A DNA stretch of 64,000 nucleotides from Bacillota bacterium (GTDB lineage Bacteria; Bacillota; Clostridia; Christensenellales; Aristaeellaceae), in contig CAUJDI010000063.1 in the NCBI GenBank assembly GCA_963169565.1, positions 1-64,000 on the forward strand, read 5' to 3'. Under the pieces are notes generated by a model. The model was not told where the DNA came from. It saw nothing but the letters and a program-made list of their open reading frames with translations, and did not search any database. Positions 24,821 to 33,399 of the stretch are shown piece by piece. The position numbers and the translations under genes were made by a program. Every line of letters starts with the position of its first letter. Positions within the stretch are counted from its first letter, which is position 1.

Positions 24821-25914
24821 TCATCCCCTCTTAAGTTCGCGTCAACTTCTTCGTCCGCTGGTTCGCCGGGGTTTTCCCGTTTCTTTCTTCTCATGGAGAA
24901 CGTCTGGTCGATGATGACAGCGAAAAACCCGACGATGATGAACAGATAATACGTCATAAAGCGCCAGATCAGCAAGGCCGCAAAGATCATCGAGTCCGGG
25001 AAAAAGCTCCTGAAAAACAGATAAAATCCGCCTTCCTGTGCGCCTGAAGCGCCCGGAAGCGGCGTGAACGAAGCAGTGATGTACAGGAGAAACTGAATGG
25101 TCAGCACTTCAAAATAGCTGCTTGTGACAAGGGAAAACCCTCTGTAAATGGAATAAGCCACGCTCATCAGCGCCGTCACCTGGACCAGCGACAGGGCGAA
25201 AAGCAACAGGAACTGGCCGGGATGCTTGGTGAGGATCTCGACACTGGAATGGAAATCATTCGTCGCGGCGTCAAGGCGTGAGGACGTTTTCGCCTTGTCC
25301 TTGATGAGGCGGAGTTTGCTGCCCAGGTTTACAACGAAAACGATGATCACGCGCACAAGGTTCCGGTTGATGGCCAGAAGGAACACAAGGACCACCATCA
25401 GGGAGTTGAGGAAGAAACCGAACGCGACCAGCCATACTCCCTTGCCAAGAATGCTGTATACATAGCTTCCCTTAAGGACCCACAGCAAAGCGCCGATCAG
25501 GATCATTGCACATTGCCAGCAAAAAAACTTCACAGCCAGGGCTGAATAGCCGATACCGGTTGCCACACCTCTTTTTTTCAGCGCGAAAGCCTGCATCGGC
25601 TGCCCTCCCGACGCCGCCGGCGTGATGGATGAATAATAGATGCCGATCAGACCGATCAGATTGCAGGACGTCAGTTTGACGGATACCTTCTGAAAACCGA
25701 AGAATATCTTCAGTATCAGGCCTTCCATCAAAATGTGCATTGCAATAAACGCCGCCGCGCCAAGAAGCCAGACAGGGTCTATCCTTTGAAACGCGCCGAT
25801 GATCTGGGTGACATCGCCGGCCTGCGAGACCAGGTACAGGACAAGCAGGAGGGTCAGGAAGATGAAACCGATGTTCAGCAGCATGCTGCGTTTTTCTTTG
25901 GTCAGTTTCGCCAT
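24817..25914 (-). CDS. LPG-synthase-like (UPF0104/AglD) transmembrane protein
   Basis: A polytopic membrane protein of about 365 residues with roughly eight hydrophobic segments, matching the flippase-like domain of lysylphosphatidylglycerol synthase MprF and its stand-alone relatives. Diagnostic stretches are YYSSITPAASGGQPMQAF and ASFTPLPGASGAQEGGFYLFF, the two re-entrant motifs of this family. The aminoacyltransferase domain of MprF is missing, so lysyl-lipid synthesis is not expected; a lipid-translocating role is inferred. The start at 25914 (MAKLTKE) has AGAAAGGG upstream; 25935 is the alternative. The charged tail overlaps the amidase gene. Confidence 0.85.
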   Translation of the reverse strand: MAKLTKEKRSMLLNIGFIFLTLLLVLYLVSQAGDVTQIIGAFQRIDPVWLLGAAAFIAMHILMEGLILKIFFGFQKVSVKLTSCNLIGLIGIYYSSITPAASGGQPMQAFALKKRGVATGIGYSALAVKFFCWQCAMILIGALLWVLKGSYVYSILGKGVWLVAFGFFLNSLMVVLVFLLAINRNLVRVIIVFVVNLGSKLRLIKDKAKTSSRLDAATNDFHSSVEILTKHPGQFLLLFALSLVQVTALMSVAYSIYRGFSLVTSSYFEVLTIQFLLYITASFTPLPGASGAQEGGFYLFFRSFFPDSMIFAALLIWRFMTYYLFIIVGFFAVIIDQTFSMRRKKRENPGEPADEEVDANLRGDE

Positions 25915-25955
25915 AAACCCTTTCTGCATCGCCATGTACGCATTTATATGGAAAA

Positions 25956-25984
25956 ATTATATCATAGCGCATATGCTTTGTCAC
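25956..25984 (-). promoter_or_regulatory. Sigma-A promoter of the membrane protein/amidase operon
   Basis: Minus-strand GTGACA, 17-base spacer, perfect TATAAT, some 40 bases before the start codon. Confidence 0.65.
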
Positions 25985-26097
25985 GGAACGGCAGTCCGCT
26001 GTACGCCCATGGCGGCTGTGCTGCAATCCGTCTGGCCGGCATGCCCATTCAATGAAGCTGCAGCTTTGAGTCAGCAGTCCGCAAGGAACGACGTGAC

Positions 26098-26483
26098 AGG
26101 ATTTGGCAGAAGGTGCTGTCTATCCTTATTCGGCACAGGATCAGCTTCGAATACATTCTAACAGGGATCGGCGCGATGCGCGTGATGGTTTCCGCTTCGG
26201 CGCCGGGCAACGAGCGCGAGCAGATCATCAAAGAGATCGGGAAACTGTCCGCCCCGGCAATATCAGCATACAGGACGGCATGGCGCCTGTGGACTGCGTC
26301 GGAGTCGGCGTCTTCAAACAGCTCGGGACCATTGCCAGATTGTTCTGCGCGGTATCGGAGCAGGGCTTCACCGTCCGGAAGATGTTCCAATCCCCAAGCG
26401 ACCTTTCCATCATCTTCAGCATTGCACAGGAGGATCTGAACCGCGCGGTCAATGCGATCTGTGACGTTTTCATCAGGGAGTAA
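26098..26483 (+). pseudogene. Decayed C-terminal (ACT domain) fragment of aspartate kinase
   Basis: Two adjacent reading frames encode pieces of the tandem ACT domains of aspartokinase. In one frame KVLSILIRHRISFEYILTGI and AMRVMVSASA correspond to the usual LEILEKHGISFEHIPSGID/MSVVV segment; near position 26245 the homology jumps to another frame, giving VGVFKQLGTIARLFCAVSEQ, GFTVRKMFQSPSDLSIIFSI and AVNAICDVFI up to a TAA stop. The kinase domain is absent upstream and the conserved QGSSE has become QSPSD. So this is a truncated, frameshifted remnant rather than a working gene. Confidence 0.7.
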
Positions 26484-26490
26484 GCCCTTT

Positions 26491-26513
26491 GGATGCATGA
26501 AAGAAGCATCCAT
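26491..26513. repeat. Small inverted repeat
   Basis: TGGATGC / GCATCCA arms of 7 bases around a 9-base centre, right after the pseudogene stop and 40 bases before the next gene. It lacks a T run, so it could be an operator or a transcript hairpin. Confidence 0.4.
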
Positions 26514-26552
26514 CAGCGTTCTATGAATGAAAACCAGCAAGGAGGCAAGTCT

Positions 26553-27281
26553 ATGAAAAAATCCGTCGCTGTCCTGATTGTTGTATCGTTTGTCCTGGTG
26601 CTGCTGCCCGGCGCTTTTGCGATGCCGGCAGGTTCACTGCCGCCAGACCGCCTTGTCAGCCTTGAGCATAACGCGCCCAATACAGGGAAGATGCTGCCCG
26701 CCGCATTTGATCCCTACCAGAACACCTACCTGCTGACCGTCGCAAACTGGGTATCCAGGATCACCTTCACCCCGGTCACCTCATCCGCGAGCTCGGTGGT
26801 GACCGTCAACGGACAGGTGGTCAAAAGCGGGCAGAAATCCCAGATCATTCAAATGACCAATGACCCGCAGGAAGTCCAGGTGACCGTTTCCGCATACGAC
26901 GCCGCCAACCAGCTGACCGCGCAGAACACCTACACGATCTATCTGCAGAGGCGTCCCAGCGAGCGGCGTACCCGTGTGTCAGCGGGTTACATCACCCAAA
27001 TCAGCCTGGCTGACGGGATAGCCACGGTTTCAGCGGATCTGGTGACTGTCACCTATCAGGACAAGACGAACATCTCCACTTTCATCAACGACAGCGTCTA
27101 TGTGTACAAGTACAAAACCGCCGCCAACTGCCTGTTTTATTACGGGACGAAACAGAACCCCGTCAGGGCGGTCGACGCGCTGGATTTTGTCAACAACTAT
27201 CTCTCAAACGGCAGCAACCTGTACTACATCGTCTACATCGAGGATGAGATCGTCGCCGTGATGCCGTACGCATCTGACTGA
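26553..27281 (+). CDS. Secreted protein with cadherin-like beta-sandwich domain
   Basis: A 242-residue exported protein. The ATG at 26553 has GGAGG seven bases upstream and begins a typical signal peptide (MKKSVAVLIVVSFVLVLLP, ending AFA); the track's extra 20 residues are dropped. Residues about 45-135 have the strand pattern of the bacterial cadherin-like beta-sandwich domain (FDPYQNTYLLTV, VTVNGQVVKSG, YTIYLQR). The C-terminal 100 residues form another beta-rich region (QISLADGIATVSAD, YYIVYIEDEIVAVM) that I do not recognise. A hairpin terminator follows. Confidence 0.7.
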   Translation: MKKSVAVLIVVSFVLVLLPGAFAMPAGSLPPDRLVSLEHNAPNTGKMLPAAFDPYQNTYLLTVANWVSRITFTPVTSSASSVVTVNGQVVKSGQKSQIIQMTNDPQEVQVTVSAYDAANQLTAQNTYTIYLQRRPSERRTRVSAGYITQISLADGIATVSADLVTVTYQDKTNISTFINDSVYVYKYKTAANCLFYYGTKQNPVRAVDALDFVNNYLSNGSNLYYIVYIEDEIVAVMPYASD

Positions 27282-27301
27282 CAGGCAGATTTGATCGCGC
27301 A

Positions 27302-27333
27302 AAAGTGCCCGGCGTCTTGCTGCCGGGCACTTT
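27302..27333. terminator. Bidirectional terminator
   Basis: A perfect 12-bp stem AAAGTGCCCGGC / GCCGGGCACTTT with an 8-base loop stands between the convergent cadherin-like gene and the superoxide dismutase gene. Confidence 0.85.
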
Positions 27334-27344
27334 CTGTTATCGGA

Positions 27345-27956
27345 TCAGCCTTGCATCGCCGACTCGAGGCGCCTTGTGACCTCCTGCCAGTTCACTACCT
27401 TCCAGAAGTTCTTCAGGTATTCAGGCCTGCGGTTCTGATACTTCAGGTAGTAGGCATGCTCCCAGACGTCCGCGCCCAGGAGGGGAACGTGTCCGTTTGT
27501 CAGAGGGCTGTCCTGATTGGCTGTCTTCTCAACACTCAGCTTGCCGTCCGCAAGCGTCAGCCACGCCCACCCGGAACCGAACTGCGTCTTCCCGGCATTT
27601 TCAAACAGTTCCTGGAATTGCTCAAAGCTGCCAAAGGTTTCGTTGATCAAGTCAAGCAGTTTCCCATCAAGCTTTGAACTGCCCACGGGCCCCAGGTTCT
27701 CCCAGAACAGGTTGTGGTTGTAGTGTCCGCCTCCGTTGTTCCTTACCGCCGTGCGCAGGTTCTCAGGCAGATCGGGCAGATTCCTGATAAGCCTCTTGAT
27801 GTCCCAGCCGGCATGCTCCGTCCCTTCAAGCGCTTTGTTCAGGTTGTCGATGTAAGCCTGATGGTGCTTGGTATGGTGGATCCTCATCGTGGTTTCATCG
27901 ATGTAGGGTTCAAGCGCGTTATACGCGTATTTCAGTTCAGGCAGTGAAAAACTCAT
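27345..27956 (-). CDS. sod: Superoxide dismutase (Fe/Mn family)
   Basis: Converts superoxide to oxygen and hydrogen peroxide. The 203-residue protein has the metal ligands of the family: His27 in [13 protein letters not shown], His in NHNLFW, and Asp/His in [11 protein letters not shown]. The start is at 27956 ([20 protein letters not shown]) with AAGGAGG upstream; the track's extension to 28127 runs into the upstream intergenic region and has no family match. Metal preference (Fe or Mn) cannot be settled by eye. No signal peptide, so cytoplasmic. Single gene, terminated by the hairpin just downstream. Confidence 0.95.
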   Translation of the reverse strand: MSFSLPELKYAYNALEPYIDETTMRIHHTKHHQAYIDNLNKALEGTEHAGWDIKRLIRNLPDLPENLRTAVRNNGGGHYNHNLFWENLGPVGSSKLDGKLLDLINETFGSFEQFQELFENAGKTQFGSGWAWLTLADGKLSVEKTANQDSPLTNGHVPLLGADVWEHAYYLKYQNRRPEYLKNFWKVVNWQEVTRRLESAMQG

Positions 27957-28042
27957 GTCGAGCCTCCTTCGTTTGGTATTGAGTACATACCCTCCGCTCT
28001 CCCTGATGAAACAAAGGCCGGGCCTGTTCTGTTGGCTGCGGT

Positions 28043-28072
28043 TTGCAGCAGGCCCGTCTGCCCTGTTATAAT
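28043..28072 (+). promoter_or_regulatory. Sigma-A promoter for the kinase-like gene
   Basis: TTGCAG, 18-base spacer, perfect TATAAT. The -35 overlaps a hairpin (GCTGC-GGTTT-GCAGC). Confidence 0.55.
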
Positions 28073-28159
28073 CAGAGAGGTTCAGCAGGGACGCATTTGA
28101 GTCATCAGGCATCCTGTGCCCTGGCATACGGGCAGACAGTCGTAAGGTGCGTTTAGCCG

Positions 28160-28993
28160 ATGATAAAGCTTGAGGTTGACGGGCATGGAGTCGAGCTGAG
28201 GGCTTACCATGATCTCAGCTGGCTGAAGGAATATGGTCGGGTCTTCTGTGTGTTCGACCGTCTCATCTCCGGCAACCTGTGCCTGGGAACGGAGAAGAAC
28301 GGCGAGAAGCTTTTTATTAAATATGCGGGCGCGCCGACCGTGAATTTCGCGGGAAGCCCTCAAAGGGCGGTGAACTGGCTCCGTGAGGCGGAAGAAAAAT
28401 ATCACCAGCTCAAGCACCCGAAATTGAGTGCCGTGGTGTCCCGCATAAATGCCGTAAACGGCTTTGGGCTCGTTTTCAAGTGGTTCGAGGGATTTGCGCT
28501 TGCCCCGCTTGAAGCTCGTATGCGCGAACTGCGCGGACTGCCCCTGTCAGCAAGGCTCTTCCTGTATGACGGGCTTGCGGATTTCATGGCGTACGCCTCT
28601 GGCAGGGACTACGTCCTGTCAGGATTCTCGGACAGGCATCTCATGATCGACTTAATTGGCCTGGACGCTCTTGTCTGCTCTGCGGACGACATGCTGCAGA
28701 TGCCGGCTGTCACGCCTTACCCGAAAATGCCGGGTTCACCCTGGTATATCCCCCCGGAAGGGTATTTGCGCGGCGCGCGGCTGAATGAGCAGAGCAACGT
28801 TTACATCATGGGCGCGCTGGCCTTCACGTTCTTCGGAAACCGGTCCACGATGGACAAAGCGGGCTGGGAAGCCGGCAGCCTGCTGTATGATGCCGCAAAA
28901 CAGGCAGTTTCGGAACATCCCGGCAAAAGACAAGAAACAGCGTTGGAATTCCTCTCCAATTGGCGTTCCGCGGTGATGCGGCTCCCGGCATGA
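28160..28993 (+). CDS. Serine/threonine protein kinase-like protein
   Basis: A 277-residue soluble protein with a divergent bacterial protein-kinase pattern. After a poor glycine loop there is a strand with the expected lysine (EKLFIKYAG), a region [12 protein letters not shown] in place of the usual HRD loop, an acidic residue in VCSADDM where DFG is expected, [13 protein letters not shown] in the activation segment (PPE for APE), and [18 protein letters not shown], the F-helix motif. Similar small kinases in Firmicutes often have the same NVY-MGA-AF-LFG signature. Whether it phosphorylates proteins or a small molecule is unknown. It converges with recF, 3 bases apart. Confidence 0.6.
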   Translation: MIKLEVDGHGVELRAYHDLSWLKEYGRVFCVFDRLISGNLCLGTEKNGEKLFIKYAGAPTVNFAGSPQRAVNWLREAEEKYHQLKHPKLSAVVSRINAVNGFGLVFKWFEGFALAPLEARMRELRGLPLSARLFLYDGLADFMAYASGRDYVLSGFSDRHLMIDLIGLDALVCSADDMLQMPAVTPYPKMPGSPWYIPPEGYLRGARLNEQSNVYIMGALAFTFFGNRSTMDKAGWEAGSLLYDAAKQAVSEHPGKRQETALEFLSNWRSAVMRLPA

Positions 28994-28996
28994 ATA

Positions 28997-30094
28997 CTAC
29001 AGGCTGACCATTCCGTCCCTGACCTTCAAAATACAATCTGGTCTGATTCCGTCCAGCCCGCTCAAGTCAGTGCAGGTCAGGAGTGTTTGCATGCTGTCAA
29101 GCCTTGAAAGCAGCCTGGCGCACCTTCCCTGGTCCAGTTCGCTGAGGACGTCATCCAGCAGCAGCAGCGGCGCTTCCCCGTGTGCTCTTGCCAGAATATC
29201 GATCTGCGCCAGCCGCATGGCGAGCGCGGCGGTCCTGGCCTGGCCTTGTGAAGCGAAGGAACGCATTTCCTGACCAGCCAGCATCAGCCGCAGATCATCC
29301 CTGTGTGGGCCCGGCCCCGTGGACAGCCGCCGCAGATCGTCCGCCCTGCCTTCTTGGAGCTGTTCCATCAGGTCCTTCTCCGGATGGATGGATTCTGCAA
29401 GCGTTCCCTGATACCGTAGGAAAAAGTGTTCATCCCTCCGGCCCGAAATATAGGCGTAATGTTCTTTCGCGGCCTGGCTGATGGCGTTTGCAGCGTCCCT
29501 TCTCTGACGCACAATCGGGGCCGCGGCCCTGGACAGCTGTTCATCCCAGACGTCAAGCTGCCCCGCATCCGCGTTCCCCCTGATGATTTCCTTCAGCAGG
29601 GCGTTCCGCTGGCGCAGGATTGAGCCATAGGTCTGGATCGCGTAGAAATAGGCGGCCTGGCTCTGGGAAAGAAGCATATCCAGAAACCCGCGACGCCCCT
29701 GCGGCGGGCCTTTGACGAGATCAAGATCCTCCGGCGAGAACATGACGCAGGTCATGTGACCCATCAGCTCGCCGATCCGCTGGACGACTTTCCCGTTGAT
29801 ATAGATCAACTTTCGTTCACCCTGCTGGTTGAACAGGCGAACGCCCACTTCATCCTGAATGGATACGCGCTGAATGCGCGCGTGCACGGCGCAGGTTTTC
29901 TCACCGATCCTGATCATGTCCCGGTCGATGGACGTGCGGTGACTTCGGCCAAGGCAGCATAAATGGATCGCCTCAAGGAGATTGGTTTTCCCAGCCCCAT
30001 TGTCTCCGACGAACACTGTGAGGCCGTCCGGCGGCATCACCGTCAGCTGACGGTAGGAGCGAAACTGGTGCAGGCGAAGCTGGAGCAGGCGCAT
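28997..30094 (-). CDS. recF: DNA replication/repair protein RecF
   Basis: SMC-like ATPase that loads RecA at single-strand gaps. The 365-residue protein has the N-terminal motif LRLHQFRSYRQL, Walker A GDNGAGKTNLLEAI, the signature-region STGPGPHRDDL and Walker B LLLLDDVLSELD. Length is normal. It lies one base downstream of rlmH in the same direction and close to a cluster of DnaA boxes. In most Firmicutes recF follows dnaN next to oriC, but dnaA, dnaN and gyrB are not in this window. Confidence 0.96.
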   Translation of the reverse strand: MRLLQLRLHQFRSYRQLTVMPPDGLTVFVGDNGAGKTNLLEAIHLCCLGRSHRTSIDRDMIRIGEKTCAVHARIQRVSIQDEVGVRLFNQQGERKLIYINGKVVQRIGELMGHMTCVMFSPEDLDLVKGPPQGRRGFLDMLLSQSQAAYFYAIQTYGSILRQRNALLKEIIRGNADAGQLDVWDEQLSRAAAPIVRQRRDAANAISQAAKEHYAYISGRRDEHFFLRYQGTLAESIHPEKDLMEQLQEGRADDLRRLSTGPGPHRDDLRLMLAGQEMRSFASQGQARTAALAMRLAQIDILARAHGEAPLLLLDDVLSELDQGRCARLLSRLDSMQTLLTCTDLSGLDGIRPDCILKVRDGMVSL

Positions 30095-30095
30095 G

Positions 30096-30572
30096 TTATT
30101 TATGATACCTCTGTCCTGAGATGATTTTAAAGGCCCGGTAAAGCTGTTCCAGCAGCATGACGCGGGCCAGCTGATGCGGAAAGGTCATTTCAGACAGGGA
30201 CAGCGTCTCATCTGCGCGGTCGCAGACTTCTTTGGACAGCCCGAGTGAGCCGCCGATGACAAACACGACGGAAAGGGACTGATCGCGCCATTGGCTGACG
30301 TTTTCGCTGAATGAGATGCTGTCCTTCCGTTTGCCTGTGATTTCCAGCACAACGACGTGGTCCTGCGGCCTCAGGCGGCTCAGGATCCTGCCGCCCTCTG
30401 TCTTCAGGGTGTTCTCCATGTCTTTTCCCGACGCGCTGCCAGGATCCTTTTCATCAGGAAGTTCGATCACTTCGATCCTGCAGTGCCGGTTCAGCCTGGA
30501 CAGATACTCCCTGGCCGCCAGGTCGAACCCCTTCTCCTTCAGCTTCCCGACAGCAATGATCGTCACGCGCAT
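30096..30572 (-). CDS. rlmH: 23S rRNA (pseudouridine1915-N3)-methyltransferase RlmH
   Basis: SPOUT-class methyltransferase acting on assembled 70S ribosomes at helix 69. The 158-residue protein has the family N-terminus MRVTIIAVGKLKEKGF, the SAM knot motif VVFVIGGSLGLSKEV and the C-terminal SEMTFPHQLARVMLLEQLYRA with the YHK end typical of RlmH. Its promoter is likely an extended -10 (TGATATACT, around 30641 on the minus strand). Its start faces the DnaA-box region. rlmH is near the origin in several Firmicutes, for example orfX of Staphylococcus aureus. Confidence 0.96.
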   Translation of the reverse strand: MRVTIIAVGKLKEKGFDLAAREYLSRLNRHCRIEVIELPDEKDPGSASGKDMENTLKTEGGRILSRLRPQDHVVVLEITGKRKDSISFSENVSQWRDQSLSVVFVIGGSLGLSKEVCDRADETLSLSEMTFPHQLARVMLLEQLYRAFKIISGQRYHK

Positions 30573-30854
30573 CCCGGGTCCGCGATCCTTTGCATGCTAT
30601 CCAAAATGTTCCGATGTCCTTTCGCAGAGATCATATGGGGAGTATATCACAAAGCGCCAATTCCTTGATGGGAACTGCTTCACAGGATCGTAAAGATTCA
30701 TCAACAGCACGATTGGGTGAATAGGATCCGCAGATCCGTGAATAATTGCACAGATTCATAAATCATCCGATCATTTTTCTCATGCTTTTCATCGATTCCT
30801 GATTTCCGAAAACGAATATGCATCGGCTTCAGCCCTCTTACTCAAACACCTGTT

Positions 30855-31001
30855 CTATCCACACTGTCCACAGGTTTATCCACAGAATTCCGGGTTTTAT
30901 GTTGACTTTTGCGATGAAATGGAAATTATGCGGGAAAAATAGAAAGTTTTCGCCGGTTATCCACAGGAACCGATGCCTGATTATCCCAAGTGCTTTCCAC
31001 A
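30855..31001. other. DnaA-box cluster, candidate oriC or DnaA-binding locus
   Basis: In the 537-base gene-free gap between rlmH and ugpC, all in the same orientation, lie two perfect DnaA boxes TTATCCACA (30876-30884 and 30957-30965), one 8/9 match CTATCCACA (30855-30863) and weaker matches CTGTCCACA (30864-30872) and CTTTCCACA (30993-31001). The first three are tightly packed. Between the perfect boxes is an AT-rich stretch (AAATTATGCGGGAAAAATAG) that could unwind. The gap's left half (30573-30850) holds only the rlmH promoter and several GATC sites. recF and rlmH next door support an origin; missing dnaA/dnaN and minus-strand genes on the right do not. Confidence 0.6.
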
Positions 31002-31070
31002 CGAACTGATTTTCAGACCATGGTCCGTTCTTTGTTCCGGATAAGTCCGGCATCAGGAAGCTCCTTATAA

Positions 31071-31095
31071 CAAAAAACCCGCCTTCCCGGCGGGT
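31071..31095 (-). terminator. Terminator of the ugpC gene
   Basis: Minus-strand stem ACCCGCC / GGCGGGT with a 5-base loop, followed by six T residues, 15 bases after the ugpC stop. Confidence 0.85.
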
Positions 31096-31109
31096 CGGGG
31101 TTCACAGGG

Positions 31110-32231
<1,122 letters not shown>

Positions 32232-32260
32232 GATAAACCTCCTTATTTGCTGCGTGCATT

Positions 32261-32298
32261 CCAGGCACATTCACTTATATCGCAGTATAAGTGCCTGG
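32261..32298 (-). promoter_or_regulatory. Palindromic operator/hairpin upstream of ugpC
   Basis: Two nested inverted repeats share bases: CACTTATA / TATAAGTG around 6 bases, and CCAGGCAC / GTGCCTGG as outer arms. On the minus strand the inner arm contains TATACT, a possible -10 with TGGAAA 17 bases upstream, so a repressor bound here would block the ugpC promoter. Alternatively it forms a leader hairpin. The rest of the 32299-32451 gap shows nothing clear. Confidence 0.5.
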
Positions 32299-32451
32299 GG
32301 ACTGGATTTCCATTGATGGAATTGCTGAAGTTCTGCCCCGTCCTTTGTGCAAAACTTGAAACGGACGGAAGAATGAGGACAGTACAACAGCATCTTTTCC
32401 TGCACTGGCAAACACATTGGGATGTTTTGATTGAATCCCAAACCGCGCTGC

Positions 32452-32724
32452 CTAACCGCGCGACTCCCGGAAGAGATAACCTGTCCTGCCTTCACCGGCG
32501 GACCTGAGCACCTCGAGCAGCCTGGCGCCATACTCCCCCAACGCGTTCAGCATCGCCCCCCCGTGCGTCAGAATGATCGTAACGTCATTGAGTTCACCAA
32601 GACAATCCGTCAACGCATCCAGGTTCGCCCCGTAATGCTCCGGAAGCGCCAACACATGCTTAATATAGGAGTGCGCTTTAACCCGGGAATCCATCTTCCT
32701 GCCGTCCAGTTCAATCGTCCGCAT
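32452..32724 (-). CDS. Barstar-family ribonuclease inhibitor
   Basis: A 90-residue protein with the barstar fold signature: N-terminal strand MRTIELDGRKM, then HYGANLDALTDCLGEL, the helix-loop that plugs the barnase active site in the family, then a hydrophobic strand DVTIILTH. It overlaps the upstream barnase-like gene by 14 bases and so is made from the same transcript, which fits an antidote protecting the producer from its own secreted RNase. Confidence 0.88.
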   Translation of the reverse strand: MRTIELDGRKMDSRVKAHSYIKHVLALPEHYGANLDALTDCLGELNDVTIILTHGGAMLNALGEYGARLLEVLRSAGEGRTGYLFRESRG

Positions 32725-33265
32725 GTTCTTCCTCCCCGTAAAGCAGGATAAAACTGCTGTAGTGGTCCCCGGTATAGTAGATCAGTCCGTCGTTTGAGAA
32801 AACGATCCGCTTTGCCCCGCGGCTGCCTGCGCCAAGGGTGTCAATGTCGCACTCGAAATACACTCTGCCGGCTTTTTCCGGAAGCAGCCCCTCATAATTA
32901 CCGAAAACGTCGCCGCCAATACAGGCATCCTCAATATACGGGCGCAGATCGCCGCTCTGCCACCCAAGTGCGCGCGCCTGTGATTTTGTGATGTAGTTGC
33001 CCGGCAGGCGTCCATAGCGCTTCAGGTATAGCGCAACGTCATCCTTTGAAGAATAGATCCCGTCTTCATCGATATCGGGAATCTTTCCCGGCACATCTGT
33101 TTCTGTGCCAGCATGACCGGCGGTCTCGCCGGTCGATCGCTGAACGGAAATCCCGTCCTGTGTCCTGGGATCCGGCGTCCGGCTGATAAGCAGCGCCGCG
33201 GCTGTCACAGCGATCATCAGCACAAGGACGACGGCCGGCAGTGTCTTCCTGTTCAGTCTTTTCAT
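32711..33265 (-). CDS. Secreted barnase-like guanyl-specific ribonuclease
   Basis: A 184-residue exported RNase of the N1/T1-barnase family. A basic start and hydrophobic segment (TLPAVVLVLMIAVTAAALLI) form a signal peptide or anchor, then a linker of about 40 residues, then the catalytic domain: YITKSQARALGW, IGGDVFGNYEGLLP, YFECDIDT (catalytic Glu), RGAKRIVFS (Arg) and YYTGDHYSSF (catalytic His). All residues needed for RNA cleavage seem present. The inhibitor gene overlaps its end. A perfect 17-base palindrome lies 16 bases before the ATG. Nutritional RNA digestion or interbacterial killing are both possible roles. Confidence 0.9.
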   Translation of the reverse strand: MKRLNRKTLPAVVLVLMIAVTAAALLISRTPDPRTQDGISVQRSTGETAGHAGTETDVPGKIPDIDEDGIYSSKDDVALYLKRYGRLPGNYITKSQARALGWQSGDLRPYIEDACIGGDVFGNYEGLLPEKAGRVYFECDIDTLGAGSRGAKRIVFSNDGLIYYTGDHYSSFILLYGEEEHADD

Positions 33266-33281
33266 ATTTCAGCCTTTCAGA

Positions 33282-33298
33282 CACGGTTTCAAACCGTG
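33282..33298. promoter_or_regulatory. Perfect palindrome between barnase and metallophosphoesterase genes
   Basis: CACGGTTT-C-AAACCGTG, 8-base arms with one central base. On the plus strand it lies just before TATACT (33300-33305), inside what would be the promoter spacer of the phosphoesterase gene; on the minus strand it is in the leader of the RNase gene, just before its ribosome site. Operator or mRNA hairpin. Confidence 0.5.
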
Positions 33299-33399
33299 GT
33301 ATACTTCATTTGCTTGCCCGCAAGTCCTGCAGGAAGGCTTTTATCATTGATGCGTTCCATTCCGGCAGAGACAAGGTCAGGGCATCGTGAGGAGTCAAG

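Noticed and set aside
26049-26540. Minus-strand 163-residue ORF over the aspartokinase remnant
   Set aside because: No family resemblance; the plus-strand frames clearly show ACT-domain homology instead.
28020-28055. GC-rich hairpin between sod and the kinase-like gene
   Set aside because: No T run on either side, and it overlaps the -35 of the kinase promoter; not supported as a terminator.
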